Positions 39,475-47,388 of a stretch of DNA of 64,000 nt are shown here, piece by piece. The stretch is taken from assembly GCA_017991315.1 (NCBI GenBank), contig JAGOQS010000002.1:372001-436000 (forward strand), in the 5' to 3' direction. How positions within the stretch are numbered: the first letter of the stretch is position 1; every line of letters starts with the position of its first letter. The stretch is from Ferrovibrio sp. GTDB lineage: Bacteria > Pseudomonadota > Alphaproteobacteria > Ferrovibrionales > Ferrovibrionaceae. The translations under genes were made by a program, and so were the position numbers. The notes under the pieces are model-generated. The model was not told the DNA's origin and made no database searches. It saw only the letters and a list, made by a program, of their open reading frames with translations.

Positions 39475-40393
39475 TGGCCGCCAGCAGGGCCCTGGCCGCC
39501 TCGACATCGGCGGCGATCTGCCGCTTCAGCGGCTCCGGTCCCTCGTATTTCAACTCTGGCCGCAGGAAGTTGTGGAATTCCACCCGCAAGGAGCGGCCAT
39601 ATAGGTCGCCGGCAAAGTCGAACAGATAAACTTCCAGCTTCACATCGGTCTGGTTGAAGGTCGGGCGAATACCCAGGCTGGCGACGCCATCATGCCGCTC
39701 GCCATCAATGACGATGCGCACGGCGTATATGCCAAATTTCGGAACCTGGAAATCGGTCAGCGCCACATTGGCGGTGGGAAAGCCAAGCTCGCGGCCACGC
39801 TTGTCGCCATGCTCGACAACGCCAATGATTTCCCAGGGCCGGCCGAGCAATACGGCAGCTTCTTCCGGCTTGCCCTCTTGCAGCAGGGCGCGGATGCGCG
39901 AGGACGAGAAAGCCCCATGGCCATCGCCATGCGCCTTGACCACGCTGACGCCGATGCCCCTGGCCGCGCACAGTTCTTTCAGCATGGCGGTATCGCCGGC
40001 GCGGCCCTTGCCGAAGGTGAAGTCATAGCCCACCACCACATGGGCCAATCCGAGATCGTGCTGCAAAATCCGCGCAACAAAATCCTCCGGCCCCAGGCCG
40101 GCCAGGCCAGCATTGAACGGCAAAGCCAGCAGGGCATCCACGCCCAGCCCGTCCAGGATACGCGCCTTGGTCTCCAGCGCATCAAGCCGGAAGGGCGGCG
40201 CCGAAGGCACGAAAAAACGCCGCGGATGCGGCTCGAATGTCATCACCAAAACGGGTTTGGTGCCCGCAGCCACGGCTTGGGCCTCGGCCACCAGAGCGCG
40301 GTGGCCGCGATGCACGCCATCGAAATTGCCAATCGCCGCCACGGCGCCGCGCAAGGCGGCGGGCAGTTCGGCGGCAGAACGGATGATCTGCAT
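39467..40393 (-). CDS. ribF: Bifunctional riboflavin kinase / FAD synthetase RibF
   Basis: Makes FMN and FAD from riboflavin in the cytoplasm. The 308-aa protein from the ATG at 40393 has the adenylyltransferase domain with AIGNFDGVHRGHRALV and TFEPHPRRFF (about residues 20-65) and the flavokinase domain with KRGRELGFPTANVAL and GVASLGIRPTFN (about 190-250). I rejected a longer N-terminal extension because it overlaps the upstream hydratase gene; the ATG at 40393 lies just after that stop codon. The stop codon falls in a tandem repeat. Confidence 0.95.
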   Translation of the reverse strand: MQIIRSAAELPAALRGAVAAIGNFDGVHRGHRALVAEAQAVAAGTKPVLVMTFEPHPRRFFVPSAPPFRLDALETKARILDGLGVDALLALPFNAGLAGLGPEDFVARILQHDLGLAHVVVGYDFTFGKGRAGDTAMLKELCAARGIGVSVVKAHGDGHGAFSSSRIRALLQEGKPEEAAVLLGRPWEIIGVVEHGDKRGRELGFPTANVALTDFQVPKFGIYAVRIVIDGERHDGVASLGIRPTFNQTDVKLEVYLFDFAGDLYGRSLRVEFHNFLRPELKYEGPEPLKRQIAADVEAARALLAAKG

Positions 40394-40398
40394 CGCCG

Positions 40399-40842
40399 TC
40401 AATGCGGACGGCGGTTGACCATCAGCGTCGCTTCGCCCTCGATCGCCACGGTATCGCCCACCTTGCATTCGCAGATGAACTTCACGCGGCGCTTCTCCTG
40501 CACGATCTCGGTCACGGTCGCCCTGGCCACTACGGTTTCGCCCAAACGCACCGGCGCCTTGAAGCGCAGATCCTGCGACAGGTAGATGCAGCCGGGCCCG
40601 GGCAGCTTGGTGCCGAACACGGTGGAAAGCAAGCTGGCCGAGAGCATGCCATGGGCGATGCGGCCCTTGAACATGCTGCTGGCGGCGAAATCCTGGTCGA
40701 TATGCACCGGGTTGGTATCGCCGGAGACGGCGGCGAACATCAGGATGTCGGCCTCGGTGACGGTCTTGCTGAACACGGCGGACATGCCGACGGACAGATC
40801 CTCAAGGTAAAACCCATGCTGGCTCATCGTGGCACGCTTCAT
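40399..40842 (-). CDS. MaoC-like (R)-specific enoyl-CoA hydratase
   Basis: Hot-dog-fold hydratase, probably acting on 2-enoyl-CoA as PhaJ does in linking fatty-acid oxidation to polyhydroxyalkanoate or other (R)-3-hydroxyacyl products. The hydratase-2 motif FAAVSGDTNPVHIDQDFAASSMFKGRIAHGML carries the expected catalytic Asp and His. Start choice is between ATG codons at 40842 (147 aa, MKRATMSQHG) and 40827 (142 aa); neither has an excellent ribosome site. It precedes ribF by 5 nt. Confidence 0.85.
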   Translation of the reverse strand: MKRATMSQHGFYLEDLSVGMSAVFSKTVTEADILMFAAVSGDTNPVHIDQDFAASSMFKGRIAHGMLSASLLSTVFGTKLPGPGCIYLSQDLRFKAPVRLGETVVARATVTEIVQEKRRVKFICECKVGDTVAIEGEATLMVNRRPH

Positions 40843-40981
40843 CCTGTATAGTCCCACCGGCCGAACCGGGCGCGGTTGACGCGGCGGATCGGGGGCGCGA
40901 CTATACTTTTTGCCCAAAATACCGGCAAGCACCGCCCCCTCACCCTTTCGTACCCCCTCTAAAAGTCGAAATCCGCAGTCC

Positions 40982-41767
40982 ATGCAATCCCTTGCCGCGC
41001 TAGAGCCCGTCCGCAAGCAGGTCCATTACCTGCTCACCGATATCGACGACACGCTGACCAGCCATGGCCGACTCGAGGCCAAGGCCTATGCCGCGCTCGA
41101 GCGGCTGGAGGCAGCCGGCATCCGCGTGGTGCCGATCACCGGCCGCCCGGCCGGCTGGTGCGACATGATCGCCCGCTTCTGGCCGGTGAGCGGCATCGTC
41201 GGCGAGAATGGCGCGCTCTACATGCGCTATGACCGTCGCGCGAAAAAGATGCAGCGCCGCTTCTGGCAATCCGAGGCCGAGCGCCAGGCGTCGCGGGCCA
41301 AGCTGGCGCAACTGGCGGAGACCATCCTGCGCGAAGTGCCGGGCACGGCGCTCGCCTCCGACCAGCAATATCGCGAATGCGACCTCGCCATCGATTTCTG
41401 CGAGGACGTGCCGGCACTCCCCGCCAGCGACATTGACCGCATCGTGGCCTTGTTCGAACAGGCCGGCGCCACCGCCAAGGTCAGCTCGATCCATGTCAAC
41501 GGCTGGTTTGGGGCGTGGGACAAACTGAGCATGACGCGGGCGTTTTTCAGCGAATGCTTCGGCATCGACCTGGATGCGGCGCGCGACAGCGTGGTGTTTT
41601 CCGGCGACAGCCCGAACGACGCGCCGATGTTCGGCTATTTCCCGCTTTCGGTCGGCGTCGCCAATGTGCGGCCGTTTCTCGACCGTATCAGCGCCAAGCC
41701 GAAATTCATCACGATGGGTGAAGGCGGCAGCGGCTTCGTCGAACTGGCGGATATGTTGCTGGGGTGA
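40982..41767 (+). CDS. HAD-superfamily (type IIB) sugar-phosphate phosphatase-like hydrolase
   Basis: Cytoplasmic hydrolase of 261 aa. HAD motif I is LLTDIDDTLTSHG (nucleophile and acid Asp at about residues 20 and 22), motif II is in VVPITGRPAGW, and the C-terminal motif IV is VVFSGDSPNDAPMFGYF. The cap position and the late GDSPND place it in subclass IIB, with sucrose-phosphate and mannosyl-3-phosphoglycerate phosphatases as relatives. The substrate is unknown. It is convergent with the EAL gene across a double-hairpin repeat. Confidence 0.85.
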   Translation: MQSLAALEPVRKQVHYLLTDIDDTLTSHGRLEAKAYAALERLEAAGIRVVPITGRPAGWCDMIARFWPVSGIVGENGALYMRYDRRAKKMQRRFWQSEAERQASRAKLAQLAETILREVPGTALASDQQYRECDLAIDFCEDVPALPASDIDRIVALFEQAGATAKVSSIHVNGWFGAWDKLSMTRAFFSECFGIDLDAARDSVVFSGDSPNDAPMFGYFPLSVGVANVRPFLDRISAKPKFITMGEGGSGFVELADMLLG

Positions 41768-41786
41768 CTTACCACTATACCAACAT

Positions 41787-41853
41787 CGTCATCCTCGGGC
41801 TTGACCCGAGGATCTCGTTGATGAGATGCGCGGATCAAGTCCGCGCATGACGA
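41787..41853. repeat. Double-hairpin palindromic repeat, copy A
   Basis: Two adjacent hairpins: arms ATCCTCGGG / CCCGAGGAT with loop CTTGA (41791-41813), and arms ATGCGCGGA / TCCGCGCAT with loop TCAAG (41826-41848). CGTCAT and ATGACG close the element at each end. It lies between two convergent genes. The second hairpin is identical to that of copy B at 45958-46056. Confidence 0.85.
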
Positions 41854-41862
41854 GGTAAGTAG

Positions 41863-42990
41863 TCAAGCCACGCGGGCGAGCTTCGGCGTACCGAACAGAT
41901 GGCCCTGGCCGAGTTCGAAGCCATATTCGGCGAGTTGCACCAGATCGCGTTCGGTCTCCACCTTGGCGATCACCGGCTCGATCTCGTGGCGGCGGCAGAT
42001 TTCCAGCAGATCTTCCAGTGCCACCGGCGCGCTGCGGGCATGGCGCGGATCGAGCAGCAACTGCGCATCCAGCTTGATATAGCGCACGCCGAGCTTGCCC
42101 AAAGCGGCGATATCGATATCCAGGCTCTCGAAGCCATCCACCGACAAGCCGAAGCCAAGGCCGGCGAGGCGTTCCAGGCGGTGCCAGCCGGCGCGGTCGA
42201 GCTGGCGCAGGCCGGTATGGGCGAATTCCAGGATCAGCGTGCCGGCACGCTCGCGCTCGCGGCGCAGGAATTCATACAGCGTCTCGAAGGCCCGTGCGTC
42301 GGCCAGGGCTGCCGGCGAGATGTTGCAGAAGAAGCCGAGATGGCGGGCGCGGGCTTCCAGCTTGCGCACAAGCTGCACGCCGCGCAGCAGCATCAGGGCA
42401 TCGAATTCGGCGGCCAACCCTGCCGCCTGCAGGGCCGGCATATGGGCGCCCGGCGACAATTCGCGGCCCTCGGCATCGCGGGCGCGGGCCAGCAATTCGA
42501 CGAAGCGCAGCTTGCGCGCCGGCAGGCGGACCACCGGCTGCACATGCAGTTCGACGCGGTTGTTGTTCAGGGCGTCGCGCACGGCGGCGAAGATGGCGGT
42601 GTCGTCGGCAATCTCGGTCTCCGCAACCTCTGCTTCCTCCGGATCCGGCAGGATGGTCGGCATCGCCAGGCGCGGCTCGGCCCGGGTTTCGGCGCGGGCT
42701 TCCGGCCGGCTCTCGATAACCCGGCTGTCATTGGCTTGCAGCGGCGCCGGCACCGGCATCGCGATGGATCCGGCCTGCACCAGGCGGTCGATCTCGTCCA
42801 GCAGCAGATTCTGTATCCGGAAGCGCTCATAGCGCTCGCGCAAGGCCCAGAGCAGACCACCGAAGGCGGCGCTGAGCAGGATCACTTCGCCCGGCACCCA
42901 GCCCGGCGCCAGGCGCGACAGGCTGACGGCACCGATCAGGCCGAGCAGACCGCAGGCGATGAAACTGAGTAAACCGGGAATACTGGGCAT
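41863..42990 (-). CDS. Membrane-anchored degenerate EAL-domain protein
   Basis: Protein of 375 aa from the ATG at 42990, which has GGAGG 8 nt upstream. Two transmembrane helices lie at about residues 5-50, then a variable linker and an EAL domain (about 130-375). The catalytic signatures are altered: EAL reads VELLAR, the DDFGTG region reads VDGFESLDI, and the ExxE position reads EFAHTG, while IKLD and QGHLF are partly kept. c-di-GMP phosphodiesterase activity is therefore unlikely. It may bind c-di-GMP or a protein partner instead. A CtrA-type site is about 92 nt upstream. Confidence 0.82.
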   Translation of the reverse strand: MPSIPGLLSFIACGLLGLIGAVSLSRLAPGWVPGEVILLSAAFGGLLWALRERYERFRIQNLLLDEIDRLVQAGSIAMPVPAPLQANDSRVIESRPEARAETRAEPRLAMPTILPDPEEAEVAETEIADDTAIFAAVRDALNNNRVELHVQPVVRLPARKLRFVELLARARDAEGRELSPGAHMPALQAAGLAAEFDALMLLRGVQLVRKLEARARHLGFFCNISPAALADARAFETLYEFLRRERERAGTLILEFAHTGLRQLDRAGWHRLERLAGLGFGLSVDGFESLDIDIAALGKLGVRYIKLDAQLLLDPRHARSAPVALEDLLEICRRHEIEPVIAKVETERDLVQLAEYGFELGQGHLFGTPKLARVA

Positions 42991-43081
42991 GGCGTGCCTC
43001 CGCAGCGGCTCAACGGCTTTTGATATGCCTTTCGGGCACTGGACGTTGCCTTTGGGAAGGAGCAAGCTTATCTGAGCAGCG

Positions 43082-43097
43082 TTAACGCAGACTTAAC
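43082..43097. promoter_or_regulatory. CtrA-type binding site TTAA-N7-TTAAC
   Basis: TTAA (43082-43085), seven bases, then TTAAC (43093-43097) exactly match the CtrA full-site consensus known from Caulobacter. It sits between the divergent EAL and glutathione peroxidase genes, 92 nt upstream of the EAL start and 2 nt before the peroxidase ATG. The position favours control of the EAL gene. Confidence 0.55.
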
Positions 43098-43099
43098 CG

Positions 43100-43693
43100 A
43101 TGGCAAATGTCATGGCCCTGATCAGGCGTCGTCTCCTGCAAGCCGGCCTCGTATTCCTATCCGTGGCCGCCCTTCCCTTTCGAGCGCGAGCGAAAACCGG
43201 CATGAGCTTCCACGACTTCGACCTAACCGGCATCGACGGCAAGCCGCTGCCGCTGAAACAGTACAAGGGCAAGGTAGTGCTGCTGGTGAACACCGCTTCG
43301 CAATGCGGTTTCACGCCGCAATACACCGACCTGCAGGCGGTGTGGGCAAAATACCGCGAGCGCGGCCTGGTGGTGCTGGGGGTGCCGTCGAACGATTTCG
43401 GCGGCCAGGAACCCGGCACGGCGGCGCAGATCAAGGAATTCTGCGAGGTGAATTTCGATGTCGATTTCCCGCTGGCCGACAAGCAGAAGGTAAGCGGCGC
43501 CGAGGCTCACCCAGTCTACAAGTGGCTGGCGGCTGAATTCGGCGAACTCGCCAAGCCGCGCTGGAACTTCCACAAATACCTGATCGCCGGCGACGGCAGC
43601 GCGGTGGACTGGTTCTCCACTGCCACCAAGCCGACGGAAGCGAAAGTGACCAAGGCCATCGAGGCTGAGCTTGCTAAGCTGAAACCCGCGTAA
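43100..43693 (+). CDS. Exported glutathione peroxidase-like protein
   Basis: Thiol peroxidase of the GPx family, 197 aa. The N terminus IRRRLLQAGLVFLSVAALPFRARA (about residues 8-31) is a twin-arginine-like export signal, unusual because most bacterial GPx proteins are cytoplasmic. The peroxidatic Cys is C69 in NTASQCGFTPQY; Gln is in FGGQEPG and Trp/Asn in RWNFHKYLI. C115 in IKEFCEVNFDV matches the resolving Cys of thioredoxin-dependent members. The ATG at 43112 is an alternative start. rlmJ follows 5 nt later. Confidence 0.9.
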   Translation: MANVMALIRRRLLQAGLVFLSVAALPFRARAKTGMSFHDFDLTGIDGKPLPLKQYKGKVVLLVNTASQCGFTPQYTDLQAVWAKYRERGLVVLGVPSNDFGGQEPGTAAQIKEFCEVNFDVDFPLADKQKVSGAEAHPVYKWLAAEFGELAKPRWNFHKYLIAGDGSAVDWFSTATKPTEAKVTKAIEAELAKLKPA

Positions 43694-43698
43694 GCGCG

Positions 43699-44556
43699 GT
43701 GAACTATCGTCACGCCTTTCACGCCGGCAACCACGGCGATGTGCTGAAGCATGTGGTGCTGCTGCATCTGCTGGAGGCGCTGCGCGCCAAGCCGACGCCG
43801 TTTCACCTGCTGGACAGCCATGCCGGCGCCGGGCTCTACGATCTGGCTAGCGACGAGGCACAGCGCGGCGGCGAATACCGCCTCGGCATCGGCGCCGTGC
43901 TGGCCGATGCCCGCGCCGCCAAGGCGCTGCCGCTCTATTTCGCCGCGCTCAAGGAACTCAATCCGGAACTGAAAGCTGATGGCAGCGGCCTGCGGCATTA
44001 TCCCGGCTCACCCTGGCTGCTGCGCCGCGCTTTGCGCGAGCCGGACCGCTTGAGCCTGGTGGAATTGCATGGCGATACCTACGAGGCACTGCGCCGGAAC
44101 ATGGGCCGCGATGCCAGGATCGGGATTCACAAGCGCGATGCCTTCGAGGCGCTCGGCGCATTGCTGCCGCCGACCCCACGCCGTGGCCTGGCACTGATCG
44201 ATCCGGCCTTCGAGCAGCGCGATGAATTCGACCAGACGGCCAAGGCACTGGTTGCCGCCCATCGCCGCTGGCAGACCGGGCAGATTGCGCTGTGGTATCC
44301 GATCAAGGATCGCGACAGCACCGACGCCTGGGCCAAGGCGCTGGCGCCCTCGCTGCCGGAAACCCTGCGGGTGGAATTGCTGATCCGCCCGGCGCGGGAT
44401 GCCACCAAGCTGAATGGTTCCGGCCTGCTATTGCTCAACCCGCCCTGGAAGCTGGACGAACAGCTTCGCGCGCCGCTGCAATACCTCAACGAACGCCTGG
44501 GCCGCGAGCCGGGCGCGGCCACGCGCATCGACTGGCTGGTGAAGCCGAAAACTTAA
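43699..44556 (+). CDS. rlmJ: 23S rRNA (adenine2030-N6)-methyltransferase RlmJ
   Basis: SAM-dependent methyltransferase modifying A2030 of 23S rRNA. The 285-aa protein begins at a GTG with MNYRHAFHAGNHGDVLKHVVL, the family signature, followed by LLDSHAGAGLYDL. The catalytic motif IV appears as ALIDPAFEQRDEF, with Ala where DPPFE is usual. GSGLLLLNPPWKLDEQL is in the C-terminal part. It is 5 nt after the peroxidase gene and ends 3 nt from the convergent NTF2-like gene. Confidence 0.93.
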   Translation: MNYRHAFHAGNHGDVLKHVVLLHLLEALRAKPTPFHLLDSHAGAGLYDLASDEAQRGGEYRLGIGAVLADARAAKALPLYFAALKELNPELKADGSGLRHYPGSPWLLRRALREPDRLSLVELHGDTYEALRRNMGRDARIGIHKRDAFEALGALLPPTPRRGLALIDPAFEQRDEFDQTAKALVAAHRRWQTGQIALWYPIKDRDSTDAWAKALAPSLPETLRVELLIRPARDATKLNGSGLLLLNPPWKLDEQLRAPLQYLNERLGREPGAATRIDWLVKPKT

Positions 44557-44559
44557 AAT

Positions 44560-45084
44560 TTAATGGATCGAGCGCGAGGGCGGCGTATCGTCGCCGTCGT
44601 CATCGTCATCATCGTCGTCATCGTCGTCTTCGAGGCCGGCTTCCGCTTCGGCCAGCACGGCCTCGTCGTCATCCTCGTCCTCGTCGTCGTCTTCGTCGTT
44701 GCTGGCGCCGCCTGGCGGCGGCGTCGAGACCGGGCCGGCCTGATGATAGGCCAGTTTCCAGGTCTTGCCCTCGCGCACGAAGGTGTTGGTGGCGACCAGA
44801 TAGGTGTCGTCCACCTTCTCGTAGCAGGTGACGATGCCGACATCGCCCCAGCACACCACTTCGGCGCCGGCGGTTTCCACATCCGGGGCCGAGGTATTGG
44901 ACAGGATGCGCTCCCAGCTATCCAGCACCGCCTGGCGGCCGAAAAGCGGCGGCCAGCCGGGATGGATGCAGCCGATCGGCTTCTCCTTGGCCCACAACGC
45001 TGCCATCGCCACCATGTCGCGCTCGGCGAAGGCGTTGTAGAAGGCTTCGTTGGCAAAAAGCAGGGCGGTTTCATCTCCACGCAT
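44560..45084 (-). CDS. NTF2-like (SnoaL/DUF4440-type) protein with acidic C-terminal tail
   Basis: Protein of 174 aa with an NTF2-like fold in the first 120 residues, including FYNAFAERDMVAMAALWA, GREAV-like GRQAVLDSWERIL and TNTFVREGKTWKLAYHQAGP, a typical SnoaL-like end. About 45 residues of Asp/Glu-rich low complexity follow, including an 11-residue Asp run, encoded by trinucleotide-repeat DNA that could vary in length. The function of the domain and tail is unknown. It is convergent with rlmJ and divergent from the phosphatase gene. Confidence 0.8.
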   Translation of the reverse strand: MRGDETALLFANEAFYNAFAERDMVAMAALWAKEKPIGCIHPGWPPLFGRQAVLDSWERILSNTSAPDVETAGAEVVCWGDVGIVTCYEKVDDTYLVATNTFVREGKTWKLAYHQAGPVSTPPPGGASNDEDDDEDEDDDEAVLAEAEAGLEDDDDDDDDDDDGDDTPPSRSIH

Positions 45085-45146
45085 GGCGGTAGTTTACTAT
45101 TCCTCGGGAGGCTTGCGGTAGAGCCGGCGCCGGGCAAAATGCCGCC

Positions 45147-45620
45147 ATGAATATTCTGATGGTATGCACCGGGAACATCTGCCGCTCGCCCACCGCCGAA
45201 GGCATGCTGCGGCACTACCTTGCCGAGGCCGGGCTGGCTGACCGCGTGCGGGTCGATTCCGCCGGCACCCATGATTACCATATCGGCGATCCGCCGGACC
45301 CGCGCAGCATCCGCCATGCCAGCAACGCCGGCGTCGATATCAGTGGCCTACGTGCCCGCCAGGTCAGCCGCGCAGACTTTGAGCATTTCGATCTGCTGCT
45401 GGCGATGGATGGCGGCCACCTGCAGGGCCTGCAACGGCTGGCGCCGCCGGCATTGCGCAACCGGGCCAAACTCTATCTCGATTTCGCGCCGGCACAGCCG
45501 CTGCGCGAGATGCCCGATCCCTATTACGGCAATGCCGATGGTTTCGATCTGGTGATCCGGCTCTGCCATGCCGGTTCCAGCGGATTGCTGGCGCATATCC
45601 GCAACACTCTCGGCTGTTAA
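45147..45620 (+). CDS. Low-molecular-weight protein tyrosine phosphatase
   Basis: Cytoplasmic phosphatase of 157 aa. The P-loop MVCTGNICRSPTAEG carries the CX5R signature with nucleophile C7 and R13, and the general-acid loop is MPDPYYGNADGFD. Two tyrosines follow the acid Asp, a usual regulatory feature. Targets are unknown; in bacteria these enzymes often counter tyrosine autokinases or act on arginine phosphate. No kinase gene is nearby. Confidence 0.93.
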   Translation: MNILMVCTGNICRSPTAEGMLRHYLAEAGLADRVRVDSAGTHDYHIGDPPDPRSIRHASNAGVDISGLRARQVSRADFEHFDLLLAMDGGHLQGLQRLAPPALRNRAKLYLDFAPAQPLREMPDPYYGNADGFDLVIRLCHAGSSGLLAHIRNTLGC

Positions 45621-45698
45621 CGAATGCTAAGAAGCTCGCCTCTTCAGCTACCTCGGCGGCGTGCTATAACCGATATACATCGTCCAGGGATAGCTGCC

Positions 45699-45920
45699 AT
45701 GACCCGCGTTTTTCTCATGCTCGCGCTGCTTGCTGCTGGCGCGCCCGCCCTGGCACAGCAGGCCAAGCCTGGCCAGCCAGCACAGAAAACCCATGCCGAG
45801 CTGGTGCAGGAATGCATGTCCGACATCCAGAAGGGCCTGAAGACCGGCCAGACCATGACCTCGCATCAGCGCATGCAGGCCGAGCAGCAATGCCGCGCCT
45901 ATGCCGATAGCAAGAAGTAA
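45699..45920 (+). CDS. Small secreted protein of unknown function
   Basis: Predicted 73-aa exported protein. A signal peptide (MTRVFLMLALLAAGAPALAQ) ends at about residue 20. The mature part is Gln/Lys-rich and has two cysteines (QECMSD and QQCRAY) that could form one disulphide around a short helical segment. AGGGA precedes the ATG at 45699. I do not recognise a family. It ends just before a double-hairpin repeat. Confidence 0.65.
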   Translation: MTRVFLMLALLAAGAPALAQQAKPGQPAQKTHAELVQECMSDIQKGLKTGQTMTSHQRMQAEQQCRAYADSKK

Positions 45921-45957
45921 AAGCTAGAGCACCATATAAGTGCGAGCCTCATATAGG

Positions 45958-46056
45958 TCGTCATGCCCGGACTTGATCCGGGCATCTCATTTTTCGACTG
46001 TTTGTAAACATTTTCCCAGTGGAGCAAGATGCGCGGATCAAGTCCGCGCATGACGA
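45958..46056. repeat. Double-hairpin palindromic repeat, copy B
   Basis: Hairpin one has arms ATGCCCGGA / TCCGGGCAT with loop CTTGA (45963-45985). Hairpin two has arms ATGCGCGGA / TCCGCGCAT with loop TCAAG (46029-46051), identical to copy A. The spacer between them is 43 nt, against 12 nt in copy A. CGTCAT and ATGACG again close the element. It sits between convergent genes. Confidence 0.85.
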
Positions 46057-46086
46057 CGTGCCAGGTGTCGGGCCTGCAATCAGGCC

Positions 46087-47388
46087 CTAGTCCAGCCCCT
46101 CGGGCTTTGGCCCGCCGGTCGCCCAGTCCAGCCATTGCACCGTATGCAGCACCGGCAGCTTGTTGCCGGTCGCCTCAGCACCATTGGCGATCTGCACCAG
46201 GCAGCCGATATTGCCCGCCGCTACCGCCGAGGCGCCGGTGCTCTGGATATTACGCAGCTTGCGCTCGCGCAGTTGCCCGGCGAGTTCGGGCTGCAAGAGA
46301 TTGTAGGTGCCGGCCGAGCCGCAGCAGAGATGCCCTTCCGGCACATCCTTGACCTGGAAGCCGGCACGGCTGAGCAACTGCTTCGGCGCCGTGGTGATCT
46401 TCTGGCCATGCTGCAAGGAGCAGGCCGAGTGATAGGCAATGGTCATCGCCGGCACGGCGCCGTTGGGCTGCAATTCGAGATCGAGCAGCAATTCGGTGAT
46501 GTCTTTCGCCAGACCGGAAACGCGCGCCGCCTTCTCCGCCCAGGCGGCATCGTTGCGCAGCATGAAGCCGTAATCCTTCACCGTGGTGCCGCAGCCCGAC
46601 GCATTGATCACGATGGCATCCAATCCCTCGCCATCGGCCTCGGCGCACCAGGCGGCGATATTCGCCTTGGCCTTCTGGTGCGCGTCATGCTCCTTGCCCA
46701 TGTGATGCGTCAGCGCACCGCAGCAGCCAGCGCCTGGCGACACCACCACCTCGCAGCCATGGCGGTTCAGCAGGCGGATCGTTGCCTCGTTGATCGCCGG
46801 GTCCAGCACCTGCTGCGCGCAGCCGGTCATCAGCGCCACGCGTTTCCTGCGTTCGCCATGGGCCTTGTAGATGCCGGGGCGATCCTGCGTCGAAACCTTG
46901 GGTAGCCGCTTCGGCGTCATCTGCACCATGCCGCGCAGCTTCGCCGGCAACAATCCAGCAAACGGCCGCGCCAGCATGGCGCCGCGCAAGGCCAGGCGGA
47001 AGCGGCCCGGATAGGGCAGCAGCCAGGCCAGCAGGCCGCGCAAGGCACGGTCGAGGAATGGCCGCTTGTAGGTCTGCTCGATATGGGCGCGGGCGTGATC
47101 CACCAGATGCATGTAATGCACGCTGCTCGGGCAAGTGGTCATGCAGGACAGGCAGGAGAGGCAACGGTCGACATGGCGCACGGTTTCTTCCGTCGCCGCC
47201 TCGCCGCCTTCCAGCATCTGCTTGATCAGGTAGATACGGCCACGCGGACTGTCGCGTTCATCGCCGAGCAAAGCATAGGTCGGGCAGGTCGCGGTGCAGA
47301 AGCCGCAATGCACACATTTGCGCAGAATGGTGTTGGCTTCGGCGATATTCGGATCGGCAAGCTGGGCGAGCGTGAAGGCGGTTTGCAT
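46087..47388 (-). CDS. glcF: Glycolate oxidase iron-sulfur subunit GlcF
   Basis: Electron-transfer subunit of membrane-associated glycolate oxidase, which converts glycolate to glyoxylate. The 433-aa protein has two 4Fe-4S ferredoxin motifs, CVHCGFCTATCP at about residues 26-37 and CLSCLSCMTTCP at about 78-89. Two CCG-type motifs, GAGCCGALTHH and LCCGSAGTYN, follow. It is the last gene of regulator-glcD-glcE-glcF, overlapping glcE by 1 nt. Confidence 0.95.
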   Translation of the reverse strand: MQTAFTLAQLADPNIAEANTILRKCVHCGFCTATCPTYALLGDERDSPRGRIYLIKQMLEGGEAATEETVRHVDRCLSCLSCMTTCPSSVHYMHLVDHARAHIEQTYKRPFLDRALRGLLAWLLPYPGRFRLALRGAMLARPFAGLLPAKLRGMVQMTPKRLPKVSTQDRPGIYKAHGERRKRVALMTGCAQQVLDPAINEATIRLLNRHGCEVVVSPGAGCCGALTHHMGKEHDAHQKAKANIAAWCAEADGEGLDAIVINASGCGTTVKDYGFMLRNDAAWAEKAARVSGLAKDITELLLDLELQPNGAVPAMTIAYHSACSLQHGQKITTAPKQLLSRAGFQVKDVPEGHLCCGSAGTYNLLQPELAGQLRERKLRNIQSTGASAVAAGNIGCLVQIANGAEATGNKLPVLHTVQWLDWATGGPKPEGLD

